The position numbers were made by a program, and so were the translations under genes. 7,426 nucleotides of DNA, from contig JAIRVN010000164.1 of NCBI GenBank assembly GCA_031253875.1, positions 1 through 7,426 of the forward strand, written 5' to 3'. Shown piece after piece: positions 1-6,364 of the stretch; positions within the stretch are counted from its first letter, which is position 1; each line of letters opens with the position of its first letter. The notes under the pieces were generated by a model, which worked only from the letters and a program-made list of their open reading frames with translations, had not been told where the DNA came from and made no database searches. This DNA comes from Deltaproteobacteria bacterium. GTDB lineage: Bacteria > Desulfobacterota > Desulfovibrionia > Desulfovibrionales > Desulfovibrionaceae.

Positions 1-104
1 AAAATAAGCGCCTGAGCCTGCCGGAGTTCATCAACGGTTTTGGCTTTAGCCAGCATTATCTTTGCATCTGCCAAGAATTCCATCCCGCTCGCTGGGCGTG
101 CCAT
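1..104 (-). CDS. N-terminal fragment of a probable IS630-type transposase or HTH protein (runs off left edge)
   Basis: Thirty-four codons are open from ATG at 104 to the window edge, so only the N-terminus is visible. The start is well supported: a perfect AGGAGG lies 7 nt upstream (112-117) and an extended -10 promoter lies just before it. The protein begins MARPASGMEF, followed by an amphipathic helix containing KTVDELRQAQALI. From memory, this MARP opening and ELRxAQAxxLP helix are typical of the N-terminus of IS630-family transposases, ahead of their helix-turn-helix. The catalytic DDE domain would lie outside the window, so the family call cannot be confirmed. A stand-alone winged-helix regulator is the main alternative. 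The gene is on the same strand as the corrinoid operon but has its own promoter and different base composition upstream, which suggests an independent unit that inserted or settled downstream of tonB. Coding status is fairly sure; identity is moderate. Confidence 0.55.
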   Translation of the reverse strand, partial: MARPASGMEFLADAKIMLAKAKTVDELRQAQALI

Positions 105-111
105 ATTCCCA

Positions 112-117
112 CCTCCT
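112..117 (-). promoter_or_regulatory. Strong Shine-Dalgarno (AGGAGG) of the left-edge gene
   Basis: A perfect AGGAGG on the minus strand sits 7 nt before the ATG at 104. It fixes the start of the partial left-edge gene, whose visible part is too short to stand on ORF length alone. Confidence 0.8.
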
Positions 118-134
118 CATGCTGAGATGGGGAG

Positions 135-143
135 ATTATATCA
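135..143 (-). promoter_or_regulatory. Extended -10 promoter (TGATATAAT) for the left-edge gene
   Basis: The minus strand reads TGATATAAT, a perfect match to the extended -10 form TGnTATAAT. Transcription would start near 128, giving a leader of about 24 nt that holds the AGGAGG. No good -35 hexamer lies at 17 bp spacing (the sequence there is TTCCAT), which is normal for extended -10 promoters. The surrounding 50 bases (133-182) contain only 11 G or C. A palindrome at 159-176 overlaps the -35 zone and could be an operator or part of an element end. Confidence 0.65.
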
Positions 144-158
144 TATTTGATTTAGAAA

Positions 159-176
159 TGGAATAAGACAATTCCA
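159..176. repeat. Inverted repeat TGGAAT-N6-ATTCCA, with a third copy at 192-197
   Basis: TGGAAT (159-164) and ATTCCA (171-176) form a 6-bp-arm palindrome with a 6-nt spacer. A further TGGAAT lies at 192-197 and pairs with the middle copy in the opposite sense. The first palindrome covers the -35 zone of the extended -10 promoter. It may be an operator, or part of the terminal repeat of an insertion sequence; the sequence does not decide between these. Short AT-rich palindromes also arise by chance. Confidence 0.4.
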
Positions 177-414
177 ATACATTCATCTCTATGGAATCAG
201 GAAAACGCGGTACTCCTTGGTGAGATAAAAGATAATGCTTTGTTGCCGAAGTTTCAAGTAAAGGCGCCGGCAAAAAAGATCAGCGCAGCCTCATGCCCGA
301 TGTTGGGGCGCGCGCTTCAAGCACCAGGAATGTCTTCGGCTCCCAGGCGCACACGTAGAGAGAGGGTGTGACGGGATCGCCGCAAGCCGGATTCGAGTTT
401 TTAGGTCATCACGC

Positions 415-1254
415 TCACCGCAAGCGAAAGGCGACAGGCACCCTTACTATGCCGGGAATAACTTCTCCGTTGCGGGACGCCGGCTTGAATTTCCATCTCC
501 GTATTGTTTTGATGGCCTCCCGATCCAACAGCGAATGCTCACTGGATGCTTCCAGCAACACCTTTGCGGGATTTCCGTGAATATCCACGTTCACCAACAA
601 AACAACCTGCCCTTCCTGCCCGCGTTGACGGGCAATTTCCGGATATGCCGGCCTGGGATTGATATGTGCCCCAAAAGGAACCGGCAAACTGGCGTTGACC
701 GATCCTCCATGCCCATGTTGCGTTCCTCCGTGTGAGGAACTTTGACCATTACCGGCAGGCTGCGTGTCTTTTCCGGACTCAAGCCTGTCGCTTTCCTGGC
801 AAGCGTGTTCCCGTGTTTGCCGGATAGCCCGTTCATTTTTTCTTGGCTGAACGCCTGTGGGAACACTCTCGCTTCGCGGAGAAGAAGGCGGCTTTGTGGA
901 AACACTTCGCCCGGCATCTCTATTTTCCGGAATTGCGCTGGGCGGGGTTTCCGCGTGCGCTCCGGAAGACTGAGAGTTGGCGGCGGGAATATGCAGGGTC
1001 ACCAGATGCACCTCGATGGCCTCCCCTGCGGGGAAAGCGGTTGGCGGCGCCCCGTGGAACAGGTACATGCCGCCTGCTATGACGCAGGTGTGGATCAGAA
1101 GAGAAGCAAAAAAAGCGAATATCGCCAGGAAACGCGTTGTTGGCCGGCAGTGCGGGACTTCATCACAGCGGGCATACAACTCCGGCAGAAAATATTTCTG
1201 CGTATCGCCTGCGATGAGAGGGCTGTTTTCCGTCATTCCTGTTTCACTGCGCAT
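415..1254 (-). CDS. tonB: TonB energy-transducing protein
   Basis: TonB couples the inner-membrane proton motive force (via ExbB/ExbD) to outer-membrane receptors. This 279-residue protein has the family layout. A cytoplasmic tail of about 40 residues is followed by one membrane helix (about 41-66) carrying S51-LLI-H55, the Ser/His spacing of the TonB helix that engages ExbB/ExbD. Next come a Pro/Ser/Gly-rich periplasmic linker (about 68-198) and a C-terminal TonB domain (about 199-279) with NPRPAYPEIARQRGQEG and RRWKFKPA. The linker is not the usual Glu-Pro/Lys-Pro repeat; it has a His/Gly-rich patch near 175-184. ATG at 1254 overlaps the preceding gene by 11 bp and has only a distant GGA. 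ATG at 1236 (Met7) begins just after that gene's stop but has AGGA directly abutting it, so the start is uncertain. It is last in the operon and presumably serves the receptor at 3264-5354. No exbB or exbD is in the window. Confidence 0.92.
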   Translation of the reverse strand: MRSETGMTENSPLIAGDTQKYFLPELYARCDEVPHCRPTTRFLAIFAFFASLLIHTCVIAGGMYLFHGAPPTAFPAGEAIEVHLVTLHIPAANSQSSGAHAETPPSAIPENRDAGRSVSTKPPSSPRSESVPTGVQPRKNERAIRQTREHACQESDRLESGKDTQPAGNGQSSSHGGTQHGHGGSVNASLPVPFGAHINPRPAYPEIARQRGQEGQVVLLVNVDIHGNPAKVLLEASSEHSLLDREAIKTIRRWKFKPASRNGEVIPGIVRVPVAFRLR

Positions 1255-3250
1255 CGTCGTGTGATTTTCCGTGATATATGCCGGTTGCCAGGGCGTTCAA
1301 GGCCTTGCTCACAATTGGCGGGATTGCGCTGTCGGTGAATACGGCATGCAATGCATGCATGTTCTTGCCTGCCAGTTCGCTTGCTATGGCAAGACACCAA
1401 TCCGAAAAGCCTTCCGTATCGTAAGCAAGCCCACGCTCGACGTTATCGGAGAACACCAGCGCCGTGTTCAAAAAACCGGCATAACGAGGTTCCAGCAGAA
1501 TACGTTCTAAAGCGGCGCCAAGCTCGTGAGGAGAAAGCGTCGTGCCGGAAACGGCCATACGCTGCGCCATGTGCAATGCAATCTTTCTTTCAGACAGACG
1601 CTGAAAGATGTCGCGCGAGGCAATAATATTGTTTTGCTTTCTGATGGCGTCAGAAACAGCCTGGTAGACGGCTTTGGCGATCAGTTCGCCCAGCTTCGTG
1701 TGGCCGCCGGTCATTGTCGCAGGAGAGCCGTCTCCGGATACGACAAGCACAGTATCCGTCCCCGTTCCGGTTGCCGGCTTTCCGCTGTAACTGCTGCGTA
1801 TGTCCAAGTCTTCCAGAGCGGCTGTTTTCGCTTCCGTTGCCGTGATCACGGCCCTGGTCATGGCTGCCGGCGCAAGCTGGCGGTTTGTCAGAAGAATGAC
1901 ATTAATAGTCCCATGCTCCACATACGCGCCCGTATCAACAGACGCACGCATGGCATTGTCGTTGACTCCGGCAGTGACAAGCGCTCCGACGAGCATGCCG
2001 TCGGATTCGGCCTGGGCATACGCCAGTTTGTCCATATCCACCCCCGTATAAAGGAATGTTGCTGTTTCCGCGTCCAGCCCGTAACGTTTCAGAATGCGCG
2101 CGTTGCTCGCCTCAAGGCCGATATGATGCGCCACCGGCCAGCTTGGCGGCGAACTGTAATGATTGCCGATGGTCGTGATGCCGTTTCGCCACCCGTCAAG
2201 GCTGGACAACACCCGTTGTGGCGATTTGAAACGGAGAGTCAGCGTCTTTGCGGGAAAGTCGAATATACGGGCGCCGGAAAGCGCTGCTTCCTCCACATAA
2301 GAAAAAGGAAGCGCAAAAGGTTTTTTTGAAAGAACGGCGTCCTGATGCGCCTGCAGGTTTTGCCGGGCAAAGGGCTGTGCGTACAATTCGGCGGACAGCC
2401 AAAGACTGAAAAAACCGTAATTCGTCGCGGCCCTGGAGGCCAGATCTCGAGGGAACGCCAGAACCTTTGCGGAAGAACAGCCCCATTCCCGGCTGCTCAA
2501 GCGTTCTTTGACCCAGGCAGGGTCCAGCCCCCCGACATAGACATATTCCGGTTTGAACGCCTGCATGTGTTCCGGGCGTATCCGTAACGCCTGCCCATCA
2601 GCGCCAAAGCGCGGCGGCACGCCTCCGGCGCGCGTAATCAGTTCATTTTGAAACGAATCGTCACCAGGAACGATCAACACATCATCAAGCAGCGCCATGA
2701 TGCGCATAACCCGTATGGGCTCAGGTCCTCCGATAGCCGCCAGTTTTTCCATAACCAGGCGCTGGAAGCCCTCTTCCCGCCTGATGAGTATCTCCGCTGC
2801 ATCAGGCGCATGCAGCACCGCCCCGAGGCAGTGGATATTCGCGGGCGCATCGGACAGGCGCAAGGTATCCATGTACACTATCGGAACTCCCTGTGCGGCA
2901 AGCGGCGCCACTATGTTTTTCTGCATTGGCGCGGCAATGACAAGGTCAGGCCGCAGATTGGCGACACGTTGCATATCGGGATTGGCAAAACCGCCGACGA
3001 TAGCCGTATGCTCAAGCCCCGGCTGTATCCGGTCATGCAGGGTTATTCCCGCAAGGGCATCCGCCTTGCCCAGGGCGACAACAATTTCGGACGCGGAAGG
3101 ATACAGGGAGACCACACGCCGTGGCGCTGCCTCAAACGCTATGTGCTGTCCCAGTGGCGTGGTGACTGTGTATGCGGCCAGGGCGGGATAATACCCCAGC
3201 CACATGAGTACAAAAACTGTAGACAGCGCTATGGCGCGGCGTGTGGTCAT
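1244..3250 (-). CDS. Exported fusion: BtuF-like corrinoid-binding domain + CbiZ adenosylcobinamide amidohydrolase + unknown C-terminal domain
   Basis: The 668-residue protein opens with a signal peptide (TTRR, hydrophobic core, YPALAA, cleavage near 25-26), so it should act in the periplasm. Residues about 27-300 are a full class III binding-protein fold, with RRVVSLYPSASEIVVALG (44-61) and VANLRPDLVIA (96-106). Residues about 325-540 match CbiZ: VLSSLDGWRNG (347-357), LVTAGVNDNAMRA (424-436), HGTINVILLTN (446-456), ATEAKTAAL (471-479), ATGTGTDT (493-500), HTKLGELIAKAVYQAV (517-532). Characterised CbiZ enzymes cleave the aminopropanol amide of adenosylcobinamide (and, in some bacteria, pseudo-B12) to give adenosylcobyric acid. 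Residues 541-668 are predicted helical and unrecognised. I chose ATG at 3250 over TTG at 3256 because AGGG (3257-3260) sits 6 nt upstream of the ATG but abuts the TTG. Position after the receptor supports periplasmic trimming of incoming corrinoids (inferred). Confidence 0.88.
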   Translation of the reverse strand: MTTRRAIALSTVFVLMWLGYYPALAAYTVTTPLGQHIAFEAAPRRVVSLYPSASEIVVALGKADALAGITLHDRIQPGLEHTAIVGGFANPDMQRVANLRPDLVIAAPMQKNIVAPLAAQGVPIVYMDTLRLSDAPANIHCLGAVLHAPDAAEILIRREEGFQRLVMEKLAAIGGPEPIRVMRIMALLDDVLIVPGDDSFQNELITRAGGVPPRFGADGQALRIRPEHMQAFKPEYVYVGGLDPAWVKERLSSREWGCSSAKVLAFPRDLASRAATNYGFFSLWLSAELYAQPFARQNLQAHQDAVLSKKPFALPFSYVEEAALSGARIFDFPAKTLTLRFKSPQRVLSSLDGWRNGITTIGNHYSSPPSWPVAHHIGLEASNARILKRYGLDAETATFLYTGVDMDKLAYAQAESDGMLVGALVTAGVNDNAMRASVDTGAYVEHGTINVILLTNRQLAPAAMTRAVITATEAKTAALEDLDIRSSYSGKPATGTGTDTVLVVSGDGSPATMTGGHTKLGELIAKAVYQAVSDAIRKQNNIIASRDIFQRLSERKIALHMAQRMAVSGTTLSPHELGAALERILLEPRYAGFLNTALVFSDNVERGLAYDTEGFSDWCLAIASELAGKNMHALHAVFTDSAIPPIVSKALNALATGIYHGKSHDDAQ

Positions 3251-3256
3251 AATCAA

Positions 3257-3260
3257 CCCT
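3257..3260 (-). promoter_or_regulatory. Shine-Dalgarno (AGGG) that decides the start of the BtuF-CbiZ fusion
   Basis: On the minus strand AGGG is followed by TTGATT and then ATG at 3250, a 6-nt spacing. The in-frame TTG two codons earlier (3254-3256) directly touches the AGGG and would be a poor start. The site lies between the receptor's TAA (3264-3266) and the fusion. Confidence 0.65.
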
Positions 3261-3263
3261 GTT

Positions 3264-5354
3264 TTAGTAGTCGTAACGCAGCCCGAGCCAGAAGGAGCGG
3301 CCCGGCATCCGGTAGTCTATGACCATCTCATGTTTGGCGTTGAAAAGGTTGCGTATTTCGCCCTTCAGGCTGAGCGTGCCCGCGCCCTCCCACTTGTACA
3401 GGGTCTGCGTGGCAAAAAGATCCACTATAGTCTCGCCGCCGGTTCTTTTTATAGGAGTTTTGTAGGTTACAGGATCCGTCGCGGAAAAACGCGGTTCCTG
3501 GCGGTAGCCGTAATAGGTCGCGCGCAGGTCCACGTTCAGGCCGATGTCCGGGTGCTTGAACTGTACACCGTAGGCCACGGTCGTATCGCTGACGTTGGGT
3601 ACATCTCTGTAGTTATGGTGCGTGTCTTGGCCTCGGTGTTCCAGCAGATGCGTCAGGTTGACATAGGGCCGCAGCATGAAGGGCCAGGCAAAGGCTTCGC
3701 CGAGGTCGTAGCCGGCCTGGGCTTCAATCCCCCGATAGTAGGCTATGCCGCCCGCGTTGTAATATTGCTGATCTAAAGAGCCGGGGACCGGGCGGATGAG
3801 GATCTTATCCCGGTAGTCGGTCGAGAAATAGGTCACACCCAAGTTCAGCGAGTTATAGTGGACGTCAAAGCCCGCATCCCAGCCTAAACCTCTTTCCGGC
3901 TTCAAACCGGAGTTGCCGATATACGTCCCCCACGTGCTGTTGTAGCCCAGCAGTTCCCTATGTCCAGGCACTTGGTAGGATTCGCCGTAGTTGGCCCGCA
4001 GGGTCAGCCATTTCGAGGGATTCACGGCCACGCCCACGGAAGGGCTGGTGTGGACGAATTCTCTGCTCCTCCTGGGCGTCAAGTTGTCGCTGGCTTTGAC
4101 AACATACTTGTCGTGGCGCAGTCCGCCGCTGATAATGAGCAAGTCGTCAAAAAAGGCCAGTTTGGCCAGCACAAAACCACCGAGCACGTCGAAGGCGGCT
4201 GATGAGTCGGACTGGACTCCCCCCGGCGGCCACGCCCTGGAATCATAATAATTACTATAGCCTCCAACGTCATACTTTTGCCAGTCCAGACCGCCGGTCA
4301 GAGTCAGAAAGCCCTTGGTGAAGCTGAGCTGCCCCTGCGCGCCCTGGTAGTTCGTTTGTTCTGCAAAGTTATTAGACGTTTGGGTAGACCTTGTTAAGGC
4401 GGGATCATCCCAGTAATTATGCAAGCTCCCAAAGTAATAGCGGCCCTTCCAGCTAAGCCCCGCGTCCTTGTATCCGCCGTCGTAAGTCAGATCCAGGGAG
4501 CGATTATAGCGGTTGGTATACGCCTCGCGGGTGGCTTGGTCGGGGACGTTGTAATAGTAGGGGCTGCCCATGCGCTGCCCTTCCACGCCATGCAGGGTGA
4601 CGCCGATGCGGTGTTCCTCCAGAAAGCTGAGGCCCGCGTTGAGGCTGTAGCTCACGAGGCTGCCCATGCCGGTATTCTGGTAGCGTTTAAAGGTGTTGCT
4701 CTGGTAGTCCTGGGTTGAGAGGTACGAAACGCCGCCGGAAAAATCGAAGGGGCCATAGGCCCAGGAAGCTTCGCCCAGTGCCCGCACCGTGTCCCAGGAG
4801 CCGTAACCGCCTTCCGCCGAGAGTTTGGGAATCTCTGCGCCGCGCCTGGTGATGACGTTGATCACCCCGCCGATTGCGGAAGAGCCATACTGTACCGCAG
4901 CCGGGCCGCGGAGGATCTCGATGCGCTCCACGTTGACCAGGGGCATCATGCTGATGTTGGCCGTGCCGGCGTTGCGGCCGTCCACCAGCACCAGCACTCC
5001 GCCCTTCAAGGCTGCGCCGAAGAGTTGCGTGCGCATGCCCCGCATGCTGATATTCGTGTTCGCCTCGTTGCCGCTGCTGGATGCGTCGACCTGTATCCCG
5101 TAGTTGCGCAGCAGATCGCCCATATCCCAGTACTGATGCTTTTCGAGTTCCTCCCGGGGGATCACGGTCATGGCCTGAGTGACTGTGGTGGGTTTTTCCG
5201 CCACGCGTCCGGCCGTCACCACAACCGGTTCCAGCGTTTTCGTGCGTTGTTCCTGTTTTTGCGCTGCCGGCGCCTGCGGCGTTTCTTGCGCTTGCGCGTG
5301 CAGCGCGCCAAGCAGGCAGAATGCGAATATGCATGTTGTGATACGCCTTTTCAT
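3264..5354 (-). CDS. TonB-dependent outer-membrane receptor, probably for corrinoids (BtuB-like)
   Basis: This 696-residue protein has a signal peptide (MKRR, hydrophobic core, LHAQAQ; cleavage near 21-23) and a TonB-box-like PVVVTA at 43-48. The plug domain follows (about 54-172) with the hallmark segment ERIEILRGPAAVQYGSSAIGGVINVITR (143-170). The remainder, to about 696, is a 22-strand barrel typical of the family, ending in an aromatic-rich strand (LGLRYDY) with a terminal Tyr, as expected for BAM-dependent insertion. Length is normal for siderophore/corrinoid receptors. The start is firm: AGGAGG lies at good spacing, and it overlaps the stop of the permease gene. Receptor sequence alone cannot tell cobalamin from heme or siderophore; the corrinoid call rests on the adjacent CbiZ fusion and BtuF/C/D-type genes. 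It would act with the TonB encoded two genes later. Confidence 0.93.
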   Translation of the reverse strand: MKRRITTCIFAFCLLGALHAQAQETPQAPAAQKQEQRTKTLEPVVVTAGRVAEKPTTVTQAMTVIPREELEKHQYWDMGDLLRNYGIQVDASSSGNEANTNISMRGMRTQLFGAALKGGVLVLVDGRNAGTANISMMPLVNVERIEILRGPAAVQYGSSAIGGVINVITRRGAEIPKLSAEGGYGSWDTVRALGEASWAYGPFDFSGGVSYLSTQDYQSNTFKRYQNTGMGSLVSYSLNAGLSFLEEHRIGVTLHGVEGQRMGSPYYYNVPDQATREAYTNRYNRSLDLTYDGGYKDAGLSWKGRYYFGSLHNYWDDPALTRSTQTSNNFAEQTNYQGAQGQLSFTKGFLTLTGGLDWQKYDVGGYSNYYDSRAWPPGGVQSDSSAAFDVLGGFVLAKLAFFDDLLIISGGLRHDKYVVKASDNLTPRRSREFVHTSPSVGVAVNPSKWLTLRANYGESYQVPGHRELLGYNSTWGTYIGNSGLKPERGLGWDAGFDVHYNSLNLGVTYFSTDYRDKILIRPVPGSLDQQYYNAGGIAYYRGIEAQAGYDLGEAFAWPFMLRPYVNLTHLLEHRGQDTHHNYRDVPNVSDTTVAYGVQFKHPDIGLNVDLRATYYGYRQEPRFSATDPVTYKTPIKRTGGETIVDLFATQTLYKWEGAGTLSLKGEIRNLFNAKHEMVIDYRMPGRSFWLGLRYDY

Positions 5355-5359
5355 TTCTT

Positions 5360-5365
5360 CCTCCT
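5360..5365 (-). promoter_or_regulatory. Shine-Dalgarno AGGAGG of the receptor gene, overlapping the permease stop codon
   Basis: On the minus strand the sequence reads TAGGAGGAAGAA then ATG (5354). The TAG stop of the permease (5364-5366) shares two bases with the AGGAGG. A ribosome terminating on the permease would sit on the receptor's start region, so translational coupling is likely. The perfect SD also fits a receptor made in greater amount than the membrane permease. Confidence 0.8.
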
Positions 5366-6353
5366 AAAATACTTCGCCATGCCTGCAACTCGTAAAAAGC
5401 ACCCATAGAAAAAACGGGCCTCCTATGAGTGCGGTAATGATGCCGATGGGCACTTCTGCCGGGGCCAGAATGGAACGGGAAAACACATCGCAAACAACCA
5501 GAAAGCAGCCTCCCAGAAAAAAAGCTGCGGGGAGAAGCTTCCGATGCGACCAGCCGAGCCATACGCGGCACATGTGAGGGATGATCATGCCGACAAAGCC
5601 AATGGGGCCCGTTAATGAAACCACAGTGCCGACGATGATGGACGCGGTCGCAAAAAGAGCAACTTTTGTTCTGTTGGTTCGTACACCACGGCTGGCGGCA
5701 AGCTCTTCACCCGCAGCCAGGAGGTCGATTTCCACGGAAAAATGCCGGATAACCAGCGCTCCGGCGATGACAGCACAGGCAAGATCCGCGATGCGGAAAA
5801 CCTCCAGTCCGGCCAGGGATCCCATAAGCCAATGCATGATGCGTAAAGAATCCTTGGCATCGCTGAGGTATTGCGTAAACATAACAAGACTGGAAAAAAA
5901 GAAATTGATGATAACCCCGGCAAGCAGCATGGTTAAGGTGGAAAAACCTCCCCTTGCCCGCGTGATCAGGTACACGAGGAGCATAGACAGCAGCCCGCCG
6001 GAAAGAGCCGCGCCAAGACTCCCCGCGCTGCCGAAAAAAGGCAAAAACGCGCCCAACCGGAAATACACGGAAGCGCCCAACGCGGCGCCGCTGGAACCAC
6101 CACGCGTAAACGGGGTTGCCAAAGGATTCCGCAACAAAGCCTGAAAAACCATGCCACTGATGGAAAGTCCGGCTCCAGCCAAAAATGCCGCCAGAGTGCG
6201 TGGAAGGCGCAAGCGCCAGAAGACTTCCGCATCAGGATGTCCGGTAGTCCAGATGGAGGCAGGAGAAATGACGCTCATCCCCCAGAAGGGACTGGCTGCT
6301 GCAAGCATGCCGCAGAGCAGTACAAAGCAGAAAAAGATATATGTACGCTGCAT
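5364..6353 (-). CDS. FecCD/BtuC-family ABC transporter permease
   Basis: This 329-residue inner-membrane permease forms the homodimeric channel of a type II ABC importer for large metal chelates; here the likely substrate is a corrinoid (inferred from the CbiZ fusion). It is almost entirely hydrophobic helices, as in the BtuC/FecCD family, with near-normal length (usually about 330-350). Visible family motifs include RLPRTLAAFLAGAGLSISG (49-67), FQALLRNPLATP (70-81), GGSSGAALGA (85-94), the cytoplasmic coupling segment GEELAASRGV (215-224), TGPIGFVGMIIPHMCR (248-263), and VPIGIITALIGGPFFLW (301-317). It starts 11 bp after the ATPase stop, with a purine-rich AAGAGAG as a modest ribosome binding site. 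Its stop lies within the Shine-Dalgarno of the receptor gene. There is only one permease gene, consistent with a homodimer. btuC is the natural name if the corrinoid substrate is confirmed. Confidence 0.92.
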   Translation of the reverse strand: MQRTYIFFCFVLLCGMLAAASPFWGMSVISPASIWTTGHPDAEVFWRLRLPRTLAAFLAGAGLSISGMVFQALLRNPLATPFTRGGSSGAALGASVYFRLGAFLPFFGSAGSLGAALSGGLLSMLLVYLITRARGGFSTLTMLLAGVIINFFFSSLVMFTQYLSDAKDSLRIMHWLMGSLAGLEVFRIADLACAVIAGALVIRHFSVEIDLLAAGEELAASRGVRTNRTKVALFATASIIVGTVVSLTGPIGFVGMIIPHMCRVWLGWSHRKLLPAAFFLGGCFLVVCDVFSRSILAPAEVPIGIITALIGGPFFLWVLFTSCRHGEVF

Positions 6354-6364
6354 GCCGCGCTCTC

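Larger units (their letters stand above)
105..414. other. Gene-free stretch between tonB and the left-edge gene
   Basis: This 310-base stretch has no convincing gene. The left half (about 118-245) is AT-rich and carries the promoter, ribosome binding site and short palindromes of the left-edge gene. The right half (about 246-414) is GC-rich, like the operon. It contains one minus-strand frame open from 405 to 280 (41 codons, ending in TGA at 280-282) with no start codon or ribosome binding site; it may be a relic or simply chance. I see no stem-loop followed by a T run downstream of tonB on the minus strand, so no intrinsic terminator can be called for the operon. No tRNA-like or other recognisable RNA structure is evident. 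Confidence 0.6.

Noticed and set aside
243..273. Inverted repeat TTGCCG...CGGCAA as a possible operon terminator
   Set aside because: The loop is 19 nt, the arms are only 6 bp, and the T run precedes rather than follows the stem on the minus strand.
105..414. Search for a cobalamin riboswitch or other structured RNA
   Set aside because: No B12-box-like sequence or layered stem structure is apparent here, and this region is downstream, not upstream, of the operon.
1344..1361. Low-complexity GCATGC/ATGCATGC run
   Set aside because: It lies inside the coding frame and encodes a Met-His-Ala-Leu-His-Ala stretch; short palindromic runs like this are not a repeat element.
1526..2329. Long plus-strand open frame (267 codons) antisense to the BtuF-CbiZ fusion
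   Set aside because: It is Cys/Arg-rich, has no family motifs, and mirrors a gene with clear domain homology. It is a GC-driven shadow frame.
3254..3256. TTG as start of the BtuF-CbiZ fusion
   Set aside because: The AGGG ribosome binding site abuts it with no spacing, whereas the ATG at 3250 has a 6-nt spacer.
2648..3776. Overlapping plus-strand open frames (2648-3322, 2697-3191 and 3204-3776)
   Set aside because: All are antisense to the fusion and receptor genes and show no credible ribosome binding site or recognisable domain.
4687..5571. Minus-strand open frame of 294 codons spanning the permease/receptor junction
   Set aside because: It is in a different frame from both proven genes, His/Arg/Gly-rich and without motifs; the receptor signal peptide and plug occupy the same DNA in the real frame.
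5581..6144. Plus-strand open frame of 187 codons opposite the permease
   Set aside because: Its composition is the complement of a hydrophobic membrane protein; it has no motifs and no start signal.
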